Shown: positions 16,960 to 25,692 of the stretch, in pieces
How the letters are laid out: each line of letters begins with the position of its first letter
Numbering within the stretch: the first letter of the stretch is position 1
Source: DASYXZ01 sp035308965
GTDB taxonomy: Bacteria; Acidobacteriota; Terriglobia; UBA7540
Direction: 5' to 3'
Assembly: GCA_035308965.1 (NCBI GenBank)
Contig: DATGFN010000062.1
Location: 248,001 to 312,000 of the forward strand
DNA: 64,000 nt
Position numbers and translations under genes: made by a program
Notes under the pieces: model-generated
What the model saw: the letters and a program-made list of their open reading frames with translations, nothing else
Told to the model about the DNA's origin: nothing
The model's database searches: none

Positions 16960-18309
16960 TCATTCCGAATCCTTTTCCGGCGACGACGGCAAGGCGCGAG
17001 TCGTCTTCTCCACCTGCTCCAACTCCGGGATCTCATCCGCTGTGGTCGCTTTCAAATCGCGGAACCTCCGTACGCTGGGCAGCACCTGATGCTCGAGCGA
17101 TCCCACCACGCGATTCCAGGACTCCACAGTTTTGTCGATGGCGGAGCGAAGGCTGTCCAAATGCTCCCACATGGTGTGGACGCGCTTGTAGAGCTGCTTG
17201 CCGAGATCGCTGATCTCTTCCGCGTTTTTGTGAATCTGCTCCTGCCGCCAACCGTGATACACGGCGAGCAGAAGGGCGATCAGCGTGCTGGGTGTTGCGA
17301 TCACCACCCGGTGGGCCATACCATCTTCAATCAGGACCGGGTCGCGCTCTACCGCTGCGCCGAGGAAGGGATCGCCGGGCAGAAACAGCACGGCGAACTC
17401 CGGGGCTTTCGGCAGGCGGTCCCAATAGGCCTTTGAACCCAACTGCTCCATGTGCCGGCGCACCTGCGCGGCGTGGCGCACCAGGAATTGTTGCTTCTCC
17501 TCTTCGGACTTCGCCTCGATCGAATCGAGGTAGGCATCGAGGGCGACTTTGGAATCCACGATGATCTCGCGGTCCCCTGGCAAGTGAACCACCATGTCGG
17601 GCCGAATCGTGGCTTCGTCGGCGGAAGAAACAGTTTGCTGTTCAAAAAAATCGCAGCGATCCACCATGCCGGAAAGTTCCGCCAAACGCCGCAGCGTGAT
17701 CTCACCCCAGCGACCGCGCACCTGCGGCTTTCTCAGCGCGGTCACCAGGTTTGCCGTCTCGCGTTGAAGCTGGTTCTGGGTATCGCCGATTTGGGTCAGG
17801 TGTTGGCGCAGGGATCCATAAGCATCCTGGCGGTTGGCCTCAATCGCTTTGATCTCGCCCTCATATCGAAGCAGCGCCTCTTTAAGAGGTTGCACCAATC
17901 CGTCGATCGCTTCCTGCCGTTTGCCCAGGTCGCCATCGGCCTGGGCGCGCAACTTACCAAATGTTTCGCCGGCGAGTTTGAGAAAAGACTCGCTCTGTGA
18001 CATCAGTACGTCGCTGGAAAGTGATTTGAATGCTTCGCTGAGTTTCTGGCGGGCATCGTCGAGCAAGTGGCGCTGCTCGTCCAGATTTTTCCGCGTGGCG
18101 TCAAGAGAAGCCTCGGCCCCGGCCCGAGCCTTCACTTCGGCCTCCAAGCGCGCGCGCAAGCCATCCGTTTCCTGTTGCAGCTTTTCCAATTGCTGCCGCA
18201 GACTTGCGGCTGCGGCCTCGGATTGCGCCGCGCTGTTCCGGGTAATGAGCCACCCGACCACGCCGCCCATCGCAATCCCCGCCAGCAGCATCAGCCAATC
18301 GTTGGTCAT
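16960..18309 (-). CDS. rmuC: DNA recombination protein RmuC
   Basis: RmuC family, 449 aa, implicated in limiting inversions at short repeats. An N-terminal membrane anchor (about 5-22) is followed by a long coiled coil (about 30-190; SLRQQLEKLQQETDGLRARLEAEVKARAG) and the RmuC nuclease-like core. The core contains GRWGEITLRRLAELSGM, PDMVVHLPGDREIIVDSKVALDAYL and AVLFLPGDPFL. The region is PD-(D/E)xK-related. Starts with ATG at 18309. A UvrD-type helicase-nuclease gene lies upstream on the same strand 103 bases away, a DNA-maintenance grouping. Confidence 0.92.
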   Translation of the reverse strand: MTNDWLMLLAGIAMGGVVGWLITRNSAAQSEAAAASLRQQLEKLQQETDGLRARLEAEVKARAGAEASLDATRKNLDEQRHLLDDARQKLSEAFKSLSSDVLMSQSESFLKLAGETFGKLRAQADGDLGKRQEAIDGLVQPLKEALLRYEGEIKAIEANRQDAYGSLRQHLTQIGDTQNQLQRETANLVTALRKPQVRGRWGEITLRRLAELSGMVDRCDFFEQQTVSSADEATIRPDMVVHLPGDREIIVDSKVALDAYLDSIEAKSEEEKQQFLVRHAAQVRRHMEQLGSKAYWDRLPKAPEFAVLFLPGDPFLGAAVERDPVLIEDGMAHRVVIATPSTLIALLLAVYHGWRQEQIHKNAEEISDLGKQLYKRVHTMWEHLDSLRSAIDKTVESWNRVVGSLEHQVLPSVRRFRDLKATTADEIPELEQVEKTTRALPSSPEKDSE

Positions 18310-18412
18310 ACGGTCTCACCTTTGCTGTGCACCGAGCAGTATAGCGCGACGAAGCGCGCGTGTTGCTCTCCCGGGAAATCAGGTTCGCCCGGAAAATTAA
18401 TCCGGGCGAAAA

Positions 18413-21397
18413 TCACTCCTCGTCTTCATGCGCGGGGCAGATGGCTACGTAGTCGCACCACTTGCAAGCAAAACCCGGCGCGGGGTCAAAAAGCATGCCG
18501 CGAATATTTTCCGCCACTTCCTGAATCTGCTGCAGGGCGGTGTCCATTTCTTTCGCGGTTCGCATGGTGGAGATCGCCTGGTTGTTCGTCAAGTAATAAA
18601 GCGTGAGGCGCACCGGATCCAATTTTAATTGACGGCGCGCAGCCAGCGCATAAACAGAAAGCTGAAGGCTCTTGTCGGCTTCCTTCTGCGAACGCGGCCG
18701 TCCGGTTTTGTAATCCACCAATTCAACCGGAGGTTCGCCATCGCGCTTCGCCAAGTTGGCGGTTTTTTCAGATCCCAATGGATTGATCTGATCAATGCGG
18801 CCTTCCAGGATGATATCGCCATAGTCGAACGCGAAATGTTCCTCCAGCTTGGCGTATTCAGCGGAAATTGTGCTTCCATTCTGATGTTCGACGAACTTGC
18901 GAAGCTGCTCGAGTCCGGCCTTCTTGTAAGAATCTTCCTGATAGGCGTCTTCAAATCCGGCGGCTTTCCATGACTCCAGATAGATTTTTTCCATGTCCTC
19001 AAAACGCGGGATGGAATTACGCCGCAACTCAAAATAATTGCGAACGCACTTGTGCATAATGTTTCCGAAGGTTAGCGCCGCCTGCGGCCCGGTGGGAATC
19101 TTCAGCAAGTGGCTGAATTTAAATTTCATCGGGCATTCGAGGTACGACTCAATGGCCGTGGCGCTGAGCCGGATTTTTCCTTCCGGCCCCGCGAGGCCGT
19201 GTACCGGCGGCTGACCCGCCCACTCGGCAAGCGGGGGATGCACGTAGCCGGATTCCCCCGCACCGCCGAAAAGACTGGGTTGGATTTCCCGGGAACCTGT
19301 GCCCTCTGCACGGGAAGTGGATTCCCGGGGAATTTCTTTTCCGGAAACCTCGACCGTCTCGATATCGCGCGCGCGCACGACCGGATTGGAAAGCAAGTCA
19401 TCCACAAACACTGATACTTTCTTGCCTGCCTTGGTTTTGTTGCCGGGCTTGGCGACGCTCGATATGTAGAGTCGCTCTTTGGCGCGCGTCATCGCCACAA
19501 AGAAAAGGCGGCGCTCCTCCTGCAAATGAATATCATCGGGAGGCGCTGGTCCGCGGCGAAGTTCCTCGGGAAATTCGATCACGGGTTTTCGTTCGATGGA
19601 AGGAAAACGCCGGGGCGCGACGCTCAAGACAAACACCACGGGAAATTCCAGGCCCTTGGCCGCGTGCACGGTCATCATCTGCACGGCGTTAGGCCGCCGC
19701 TTGGGTTCCGGGGCTTCGATCTTTCCGTTGGCTTCAACGAAGTAGCGGAAGTACTCCATGAATTCGGGCAGGAGGCGTGTCTCGCTCTTTTGCTCCCAGG
19801 CCTCCAGAAACTTTCGAAAGGCCTCCACGTACCGTTGATCGACACTCCCCGGCAAAAAGGTCAGTCCCAAACGCTCGCCCAGGAGATCGAACAGAGCGGT
19901 GACGGAGGCTTGCCTGGCGCGCGGCCTGAGCTCGATGAGAATTTTCTTCAGTTCGGGCCAGTTCGTCCCGGCAAGCTCATTCTGGGCCGAGGATTTTTCC
20001 ATGGATGCCAGCGCGTCCATTAGCGAGCACCGGTTCTTTGCCGCCGATTGCCGGACGGTGTAAGCCATCTCCTCCGGGAAGCGCCAGCGCGGTTGCAGAA
20101 GAACACGGGTCAGGCTGATATTGTCGTGCGACGAATTGATCAGGCTCAGGTAAGCGATGAGGTCGCGAAGGATAACCGTGGAAAGGATGGAGAGCCCGCG
20201 AATGGCGAAAGGAATCTTGCGTCGGCGGAATTCCTCCACCAGCAAGTCACGATAGTTGTGGGCCCGATAAAGGACGGCAATGTCTTCCAGGGATGTTCCG
20301 CGGGCCGCGAGGCGTTCGACCTCCGCCACGATCCAGGCCGCTTCGCTGAAATAATCCGGGGAGTCGACCAGAAATACTCCGCAGCCTTCTCCGTTTTCCG
20401 TCTTGAGGGCCGGCTTGTTTATTTCGCGGTCGTTCCTGGAAATCACCACGTCGGCGCAGCGCAGGATTTTTGCCGTGGACCGGTAGTTGCGATTGAGGAA
20501 AACCGTTTCGTGTCCCGGATAGGTGCGGCCGAACATGGCAAACGCGCCGTGCGACGCGCCCCGAAAGCGATAAATAGCCTGGTCATCGTCGCCGACGGCG
20601 GTGATATTGTTTCCCGGCGCCACCAGCCGTTTTAGAAGTTCGGCTTGACCGAAATTCGTGTCCTGGAATTCATCCACCAGGACATGGCGGTAGAGCGAGC
20701 GGTATTCCTCGAGCACTTCTGGTTCGCGGTCCCATAGGCGGACGGTTTCGCTCACCAGGCTCCCCAGGCTGGAGGATCCCGCATTCTCAATTAGCTTTCG
20801 GCTGGTTCGAAATACGCGTGCCAACTCTTTCTTCTTTTCCACCTCGGACAGTTCCGCCGGCAATTCCGCAGGATCGAGCCGGGCCCGGCGCGCTCCGAAA
20901 TCCTTTTCCACGCGGCGGACATATTCGTCAAACGCATCGGGCTCAATCAGCTCATCCTTGCATCGGGAAAAGAATTCGTTCAAGTCGTGCAGGAAGGCGC
21001 CTGGCTCGGCCAGCTTTTGGTAAAAGTTCAGGCCCAATTGCTCCATCCTGCGTCGAAGGAAGATCCAAACGTCAATTTGGTCGAGCAGTTGGCGATCGAA
21101 GTGCCGCCGGCGCAGCACGTGGTAGCAGAAAGCATGAAAGGTGGAAATCATCGGGCTGGAGGTTAATTCCGGCAGCGCTTTGCTCACGCGGGCTTTCATC
21201 TCCGCAGTGGCCTTGTCCGTGTAAGTGAGCGCCAGAATTTGCTCCGGCCGAAGTCCGGGCGTGGTTTGCAATAGCCTGACGATGCGCTGCGTAATCACGC
21301 GGGTCTTCCCGCTTCCCGGCCCGGCAATCACCAGCAGTGGGCCTTCGCCGTGCTCGATGGCTTTCCTTTGTTCGGGATTCAGTTCCATTTCACGCAT
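18413..21397 (-). CDS. UvrD/Rep-type helicase fused to Fe-S PD-(D/E)xK nuclease
   Basis: ATP-dependent DNA helicase-exonuclease of about 994 aa. SF1 helicase motifs: Walker A AGPGSGKT near the N-terminus, VDEFQDTN, GDDDQAIYRFRGA, and MTVHAAKGLEFPVVFV with MTRAKERLY. The C-terminal 250 residues are a RecB/AddB/Cas4-like nuclease: one Cys in LECPMKF, GRIDQIN and VELVDYKTGRP, then CKWCDYVAIC. That is the C...CxxCx5C 4Fe-4S pattern of AddB. GGAG lies 7 bases before ATG 21397; the longer frame from 21493 lacks support. It may act alone in end processing; no addA or addB partner is visible. Confidence 0.87.
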   Translation of the reverse strand: MREMELNPEQRKAIEHGEGPLLVIAGPGSGKTRVITQRIVRLLQTTPGLRPEQILALTYTDKATAEMKARVSKALPELTSSPMISTFHAFCYHVLRRRHFDRQLLDQIDVWIFLRRRMEQLGLNFYQKLAEPGAFLHDLNEFFSRCKDELIEPDAFDEYVRRVEKDFGARRARLDPAELPAELSEVEKKKELARVFRTSRKLIENAGSSSLGSLVSETVRLWDREPEVLEEYRSLYRHVLVDEFQDTNFGQAELLKRLVAPGNNITAVGDDDQAIYRFRGASHGAFAMFGRTYPGHETVFLNRNYRSTAKILRCADVVISRNDREINKPALKTENGEGCGVFLVDSPDYFSEAAWIVAEVERLAARGTSLEDIAVLYRAHNYRDLLVEEFRRRKIPFAIRGLSILSTVILRDLIAYLSLINSSHDNISLTRVLLQPRWRFPEEMAYTVRQSAAKNRCSLMDALASMEKSSAQNELAGTNWPELKKILIELRPRARQASVTALFDLLGERLGLTFLPGSVDQRYVEAFRKFLEAWEQKSETRLLPEFMEYFRYFVEANGKIEAPEPKRRPNAVQMMTVHAAKGLEFPVVFVLSVAPRRFPSIERKPVIEFPEELRRGPAPPDDIHLQEERRLFFVAMTRAKERLYISSVAKPGNKTKAGKKVSVFVDDLLSNPVVRARDIETVEVSGKEIPRESTSRAEGTGSREIQPSLFGGAGESGYVHPPLAEWAGQPPVHGLAGPEGKIRLSATAIESYLECPMKFKFSHLLKIPTGPQAALTFGNIMHKCVRNYFELRRNSIPRFEDMEKIYLESWKAAGFEDAYQEDSYKKAGLEQLRKFVEHQNGSTISAEYAKLEEHFAFDYGDIILEGRIDQINPLGSEKTANLAKRDGEPPVELVDYKTGRPRSQKEADKSLQLSVYALAARRQLKLDPVRLTLYYLTNNQAISTMRTAKEMDTALQQIQEVAENIRGMLFDPAPGFACKWCDYVAICPAHEDEE

Positions 21398-21631
21398 GAG
21401 GGCACTCCAATCATTATTCCGCGAAGGCTTGCACCGAGGCAAGTTCATTCCCCGGCGGGGTGGCGGGTCGATTAGGCTCTTACGTCGCGCCAATCTTTAG
21501 ATCGGCATCTTGCATTTCATTGACTTGCCGACCTAAAGGTCTTCGCTACATCAAGCCGGCTCAGCACCCACCGGCGCCTTCCTTGACTTGCCGGAAATGG
21601 CGCGCCTATAATCGCGCGGGTTGGAAAAAAT

Positions 21632-22810
21632 ATGCGTGATGTCGTGATACTGGCCGCGGTTCGAACCGCCATCGGGAAATTTCAAGGAACTCTCAGCTCC
21701 ATGTCCGCCGTGGACCTCGGCGCCTGCGTGGTCCGGGAAGTGGTTCGCCGCGCCGGCATCGAGCCTGCACAGGTGGACGAAATCATTATGGGCAATGTGG
21801 TGTCCGCCGGCCTTGGACAGAATCCCGCCCGCCAGGCCGGTCTGAAAGCCGGGCTCCACCCGCGCGTGGCGGCGATGACCATCAACAAGGTCTGCGGTTC
21901 CGGACTGAAAGCGGTGGCACTGGCCACGCAGGGCATTCAAACCGGGAATTCGGAAGTTGTGGTCGCCGGCGGCATGGAGTCCATGACGAATTGTCCCTAC
22001 CTGCTTCCCCAGGTCCGCCAGGGATTGCGGCTCGGGCACGGCAAAGTGATTGACTCCATGATTCAGGACGGGCTTTGGGATGCTTACGAAGATTTTCACA
22101 TGGGCATGACCGCCGAACTGGTGGCGGAAAAATATGAGATCGACCGCCGGCGGCAGGATGCTTACGCCGTCGAAAGCCACCGCCGCGCCATCGAGGCCAT
22201 CAAGAGTGGCCGCTTTGTGGAGCAAATAGTTCCGGTCGCCATTCAGCAAAAAAAGGGCGAGCCGATTCAATTTGCGGTGGATGAGTCGCCGCGCGCCGAT
22301 ACTTCCCTCGAAACTCTGGCGAAATTGAAGCCGCCGTTCAAGAAAGACGGCACCGTGACCGCGGGCAACGCCCCCGGCACCAATGATGGCGCCGCCGCGC
22401 TGCTGGTGACCTCGACGGAAAAGGCTGAGAAGCTGGGCAAGAAACCGATGGCTCGCGTGGTGGGGCAGGCAGTAAGCGGTCTCGAGCCGCGGTGGGTGAT
22501 GATGGCGCCGGTGGAAGCCGTGCGGTCGTTGTTGCAAAAGCTAGATTGGAAACTTGCGGACGTTGACCTCTTCGAGTTGAATGAAGCCTTCGCCGTTCAG
22601 GCCATCGCGGTGATTCAGGAACTTGGACTCGACACCGCCAAAACCAATGTCAACGGTGGCGCCGTAGCGCTCGGCCATCCCATCGGGGCTTCGGGCGCGC
22701 GCATTTTGGTGACCCTTCTTTATGAAATGGCGCGACGCAATGTTAAGCGCGGTGTCGCGGCACTGTGCCTTGGCGGAGGGAATGCGGTTGCGCTGGCGGT
22801 GGAGCGGTAA
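21632..22810 (+). CDS. acetyl-CoA acetyltransferase (thiolase)
   Basis: Degradative/biosynthetic thiolase, 392 aa, full length. Catalytic Cys in NKVCGSGLKAV (about 90), NEAFAVQAIA, the His loop GGAVALGHPIGASGAR and the second Cys in CLGGGNAVAL. It condenses or cleaves acetoacetyl-CoA/3-ketoacyl-CoA in the cytosol. A 3-hydroxyacyl-CoA dehydrogenase follows about 700 bases later on the same strand; the two probably form one pathway split by the decayed toxin-antitoxin-like module between them. Confidence 0.93.
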   Translation: MRDVVILAAVRTAIGKFQGTLSSMSAVDLGACVVREVVRRAGIEPAQVDEIIMGNVVSAGLGQNPARQAGLKAGLHPRVAAMTINKVCGSGLKAVALATQGIQTGNSEVVVAGGMESMTNCPYLLPQVRQGLRLGHGKVIDSMIQDGLWDAYEDFHMGMTAELVAEKYEIDRRRQDAYAVESHRRAIEAIKSGRFVEQIVPVAIQQKKGEPIQFAVDESPRADTSLETLAKLKPPFKKDGTVTAGNAPGTNDGAAALLVTSTEKAEKLGKKPMARVVGQAVSGLEPRWVMMAPVEAVRSLLQKLDWKLADVDLFELNEAFAVQAIAVIQELGLDTAKTNVNGGAVALGHPIGASGARILVTLLYEMARRNVKRGVAALCLGGGNAVALAVER

Positions 22811-22937
22811 GTCTCCGACTTAACAATTTAGTGCAGGGAGCCTTCAAGAGGCTAATTGGTGTCCCAAGCGAAGCAAAGCCTACCGTCAAAGTTTGCGGTC
22901 CTGCAGCGAGTTTTCATAGTTAAGAGATGAGACAACT

Positions 22938-23240
22938 TTGGCTGAAACAGTCATTTCGCGGAACCAGGTGCCGATTCGATTAACGGACGAACGGTGGGCA
23001 TACATCTCTGAAGAACACGCTGAACTTGCCGGAATGCGCGACGCAGTTCTCAATGCGCTTGCCAATCCGATGAGAATTTATGCAGGGACGGCGGGCTAGT
23101 TACTAGCGTTGAAGAAAGCTGGCAAGGTTAAGTGGTTGGTTGCAGTTTATAGAGAAATGCGAGATGATCGCTTTGTAATTACAGCTTTCTTGACCAGGCG
23201 AATTGCGCCATTTGAAAGGAGAAAGCAGATTTGGCCGTAG
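22938..23240 (+). pseudogene. BECR-toxin-like gene broken by an in-frame TAG
   Basis: From TTG 22938 the frame reads VPIRLTDERWAYISEEHAEL to IYAGTAG, then TAG (23097-23099). It continues in the same frame with LLALKKAGKVKWLVAVYRE and FVITAFLTRRIAPFERRKQIW to a stop at 23238. Both halves look like one roughly 100-aa family that typically precedes DUF2283 proteins and resembles barnase/RelE-like (BECR/PBECR) toxins; this family link is from memory. Relatives as I recall them have Glu where TAG stands, so a single GAG to TAG change would explain it. It overlaps the next gene by 10 bases. Confidence 0.65.
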
Positions 23241-23458
23241 CAGAAATTCAAGATTACTTGCGCCTCCTGCCCAAGCTCAAACAATCTCGCGAAGGGTTGG
23301 TTTGGCTTACCTACGACACGGGAGCGGATACGCTCTACGTGAATTACAGGAAGCCGAGCCGGGCCACGGACAGCGAGATGACTGAGGATGACGTAATTGT
23401 CCGCTACGACGGGGACGAAGTGGTGGGATTTACAATACTCCACGCCAGCCAGCGCTAG
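23231..23458 (+). CDS. DUF2283 protein (putative antitoxin-like partner)
   Basis: Small 75-aa protein with the DUF2283 pattern: LTYDTGADTLYVNYR, an acidic middle (SEMTEDDVIVRYDGDEVVGFTILHAS). TTG start with GAAAGGAG about 9 bases upstream, overlapping the end of the broken upstream gene, so the pair was translationally coupled. DUF2283 genes commonly pair with small toxin-like partners; here only this half is intact. The module sits between two fatty-acid-type genes, suggesting insertion. Confidence 0.75.
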   Translation: MAVAEIQDYLRLLPKLKQSREGLVWLTYDTGADTLYVNYRKPSRATDSEMTEDDVIVRYDGDEVVGFTILHASQR

Positions 23459-23517
23459 AAATTCCGTCGCTTGCGACGGACTCGTCAAGAGCCAAGCCCG
23501 CCCGAGCTACTCGAATC

Positions 23518-24402
23518 ATGGATCACACATCCGTTATTAAAACCATCGCCGTGGTGGGTGCGGGCACAATGGGACATGGGATTGCCCAGGTATTCATTCG
23601 CCACGGCTACGCGGTCACGCTGCATGACGTCTCGAATGAACTGCTGGCCAAGGCGGCGGAGAAAATTGCCCGCGGCCTGGGGCGTGACGTCGAAAAAGGG
23701 CGCTTGACGCGAGAGCAAAAGGACCAGGCGCTGGCAAAACTCAAGACCACAGCGCAAGTCACGGACCTTGCCGGCGTAGATTTTGCCATTGAAGCGGTCA
23801 CCGAGAATTTCGACGTCAAGGTTGGAATGATCCGCTCGCTCGATTCGGTGGTCAGAACCGCCCGCCCTGAAGTTATCTTCGCCAGCAACACGTCGTCCAT
23901 TTCCATTACCAAACTGGCCGCGGTCGCCAGCCGTCCGGCACAATTCGTGGGCTTGCATTTCTTTAATCCCGTTCCGGTTATGAAATTGGTGGAAGTTGTC
24001 CCAGGCCTCCAAACCGCGCCGGAAACAATTGCGATTGCGGAGGCGCTGGCCAGGTCGCTCGACAAGACACCATTACGAGTGAACGATTTCCCCGGCTTCA
24101 TTTCTAATCGCGTGCTGATGCCGATGATCAACGAGGCCATTTACGCGGTGATGGAAGGTGTGGCGGAGCCGGAGGCAGTGGACGGGGTGATGAAGCTGGG
24201 AATGAATCATCCCATGGGGCCCCTGGAATTGGCGGACTTTATCGGACTGGATGTTTGCCTCGACATTATGAGAGTCCTGCACGATGGATTCAACGATTCC
24301 AAATACCGTCCCTGCCCCTTGCTCGAAAAAATGGTGAACGCCGGCCGGCTGGGCCGCAAGTCCGGACGCGGGTTCTATGATTATTCCAAGCATGAAGCTT
24401 AA
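23518..24402 (+). CDS. hbd: 3-hydroxybutyryl-CoA dehydrogenase
   Basis: NAD-dependent 3-hydroxyacyl-CoA dehydrogenase, 294 aa. Rossmann motif VVGAGTMGHGIAQVF, then SNTSSISITKLA, the catalytic His in GLHFFNPVPVMKLVE, and the C-terminal domain NDFPGFISNRVLMPMINEA and GMNHPMGPLELADFIGLD. This stand-alone short form is the 3-hydroxybutyryl-CoA type. It interconverts 3-hydroxybutyryl-CoA and acetoacetyl-CoA, matching the upstream thiolase. ATG at 23518; cytosolic. Confidence 0.93.
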   Translation: MDHTSVIKTIAVVGAGTMGHGIAQVFIRHGYAVTLHDVSNELLAKAAEKIARGLGRDVEKGRLTREQKDQALAKLKTTAQVTDLAGVDFAIEAVTENFDVKVGMIRSLDSVVRTARPEVIFASNTSSISITKLAAVASRPAQFVGLHFFNPVPVMKLVEVVPGLQTAPETIAIAEALARSLDKTPLRVNDFPGFISNRVLMPMINEAIYAVMEGVAEPEAVDGVMKLGMNHPMGPLELADFIGLDVCLDIMRVLHDGFNDSKYRPCPLLEKMVNAGRLGRKSGRGFYDYSKHEA

Positions 24403-24487
24403 TCCATGGTTCATTGCATCAAATCGAGGTATGATTATGTGCACCCATCAACGCTTAGAGAGAAAATGAAGAATAGAGGTATTCCAC

Positions 24488-25543
24488 ATGCCTGAAGACC
24501 GAACGGAAAAGAACAAATCGCTGGACATCGCGCTCACGCAGATCGAAAAGCAATTCGGTAAAGGTTCGATCATGCGGCTCGGTAGCAAGGAGGCCCTGGT
24601 GCCGGTGGATGTGATCCCGACCGGCGCCATTTCGTTTGACGCGGCCTTGGGAGTGGGCGGTGTGCCTCGCGGGCGCGTGGTTGAAATCTTCGGCCCGGAA
24701 TCGAGCGGCAAGACCACAATTTCCCTGCACATCATCGCCGAAGCGCAGAAGCGCGGCGGCATGGCGGCATTTGTTGACGCCGAACACGCTCTGGACGCGG
24801 CCTACGCCAAGCGCCTGGGCGTGGACGTGGACAATCTGCTGGTCTCCCAACCCGACTACGGCGAGCAGGCGCTTGAAATCACGGAGGCGCTGGTTCGCTC
24901 CAACGCGGTGGATGTGCTGGTGATCGATTCCGTGGCCGCGCTGGTGCCCAAAGCCGAACTGGACGGCGACATGGGTGACTCACTCCCGGGCTTGCAGGCG
25001 CGCTTAATGTCGCAGGCCATGCGCAAGCTCACGGCGGTTATCTCCAAATCGAAGACCTGCCTGATCTTTATCAATCAAATCCGGGAAAAAATCGGCATCA
25101 TGTTCGGCAACCCCGAAACCACCACCGGCGGGCGGGCCTTGAAGTTCTATTCTTCCGTCAGGATTGACATCCGCCGCATCGCCGCCATCAAGGACGGCGA
25201 CCGGGTGGTGGGTAACCGGACCAAGGTCAAAATCGTAAAAAATAAAATTGCCTCTCCCTTTCGGGAGGCGGAGTTTGATATAATGTACGGAGAGGGGATT
25301 TCGAAGGACGGCGACTTGGTTGATCTCGCCGCAGAAAAAAACTTGTTGGAGAAGAGTGGGGCCTGGTTTTCTTATGGTGGGGAACGCATCGGGCAGGGCC
25401 GTGAGAATGCCAAGCAATTTCTAAGGGACAACCCCGACCTTCGCAACAAACTCGAGAAAGACCTCCGGAAGCTGCTGAACCTTGCAGCTCCCCCGGAACC
25501 TGTAAGCGCTGAGACCGCGGCGGCAGGCCGCGCAAAAAAATAA
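24488..25543 (+). CDS. recA: recombinase RecA
   Basis: RecA, 351 aa, full length. Walker A GPESSGKTT, LDAAYAKRLGVDVDNLLVSQPDYGEQALEI, Walker B VLVIDSVAALVPKAEL, and the DNA-binding loop INQIREKIGIMFGNPETTTGG are all present. No intein. The C-terminus is Ala-rich. ATG start with a modest upstream purine run (GAGAGAAAATGAAGAA region). No clear LexA-type box was recognised upstream. Catalyses strand exchange and co-protease activation. Confidence 0.98.
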   Translation: MPEDRTEKNKSLDIALTQIEKQFGKGSIMRLGSKEALVPVDVIPTGAISFDAALGVGGVPRGRVVEIFGPESSGKTTISLHIIAEAQKRGGMAAFVDAEHALDAAYAKRLGVDVDNLLVSQPDYGEQALEITEALVRSNAVDVLVIDSVAALVPKAELDGDMGDSLPGLQARLMSQAMRKLTAVISKSKTCLIFINQIREKIGIMFGNPETTTGGRALKFYSSVRIDIRRIAAIKDGDRVVGNRTKVKIVKNKIASPFREAEFDIMYGEGISKDGDLVDLAAEKNLLEKSGAWFSYGGERIGQGRENAKQFLRDNPDLRNKLEKDLRKLLNLAAPPEPVSAETAAAGRAKK

Positions 25544-25692
25544 GTGACAGGCCACAACAAGGGATGGCATCCACTCGCGGCCAATCGGGAAGCAGGCTGC
25601 GGGCAAGGATGCAAAGATTGTTACCCGATTGACCGGCGCCAGGGTCGGAGGGTGTGATCTTAATTCCCACTCATCAAGGGGGTAGGAAAACT

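Noticed and set aside
21551..22537. 328-codon minus-strand frame
   Set aside because: Shadow of thiolase; His/Gly-rich nonsense composition.
23147..23488. 113-codon minus-strand frame
   Set aside because: Antisense to the decayed toxin-like/DUF2283 pair, which shows clear family patterns on the plus strand.
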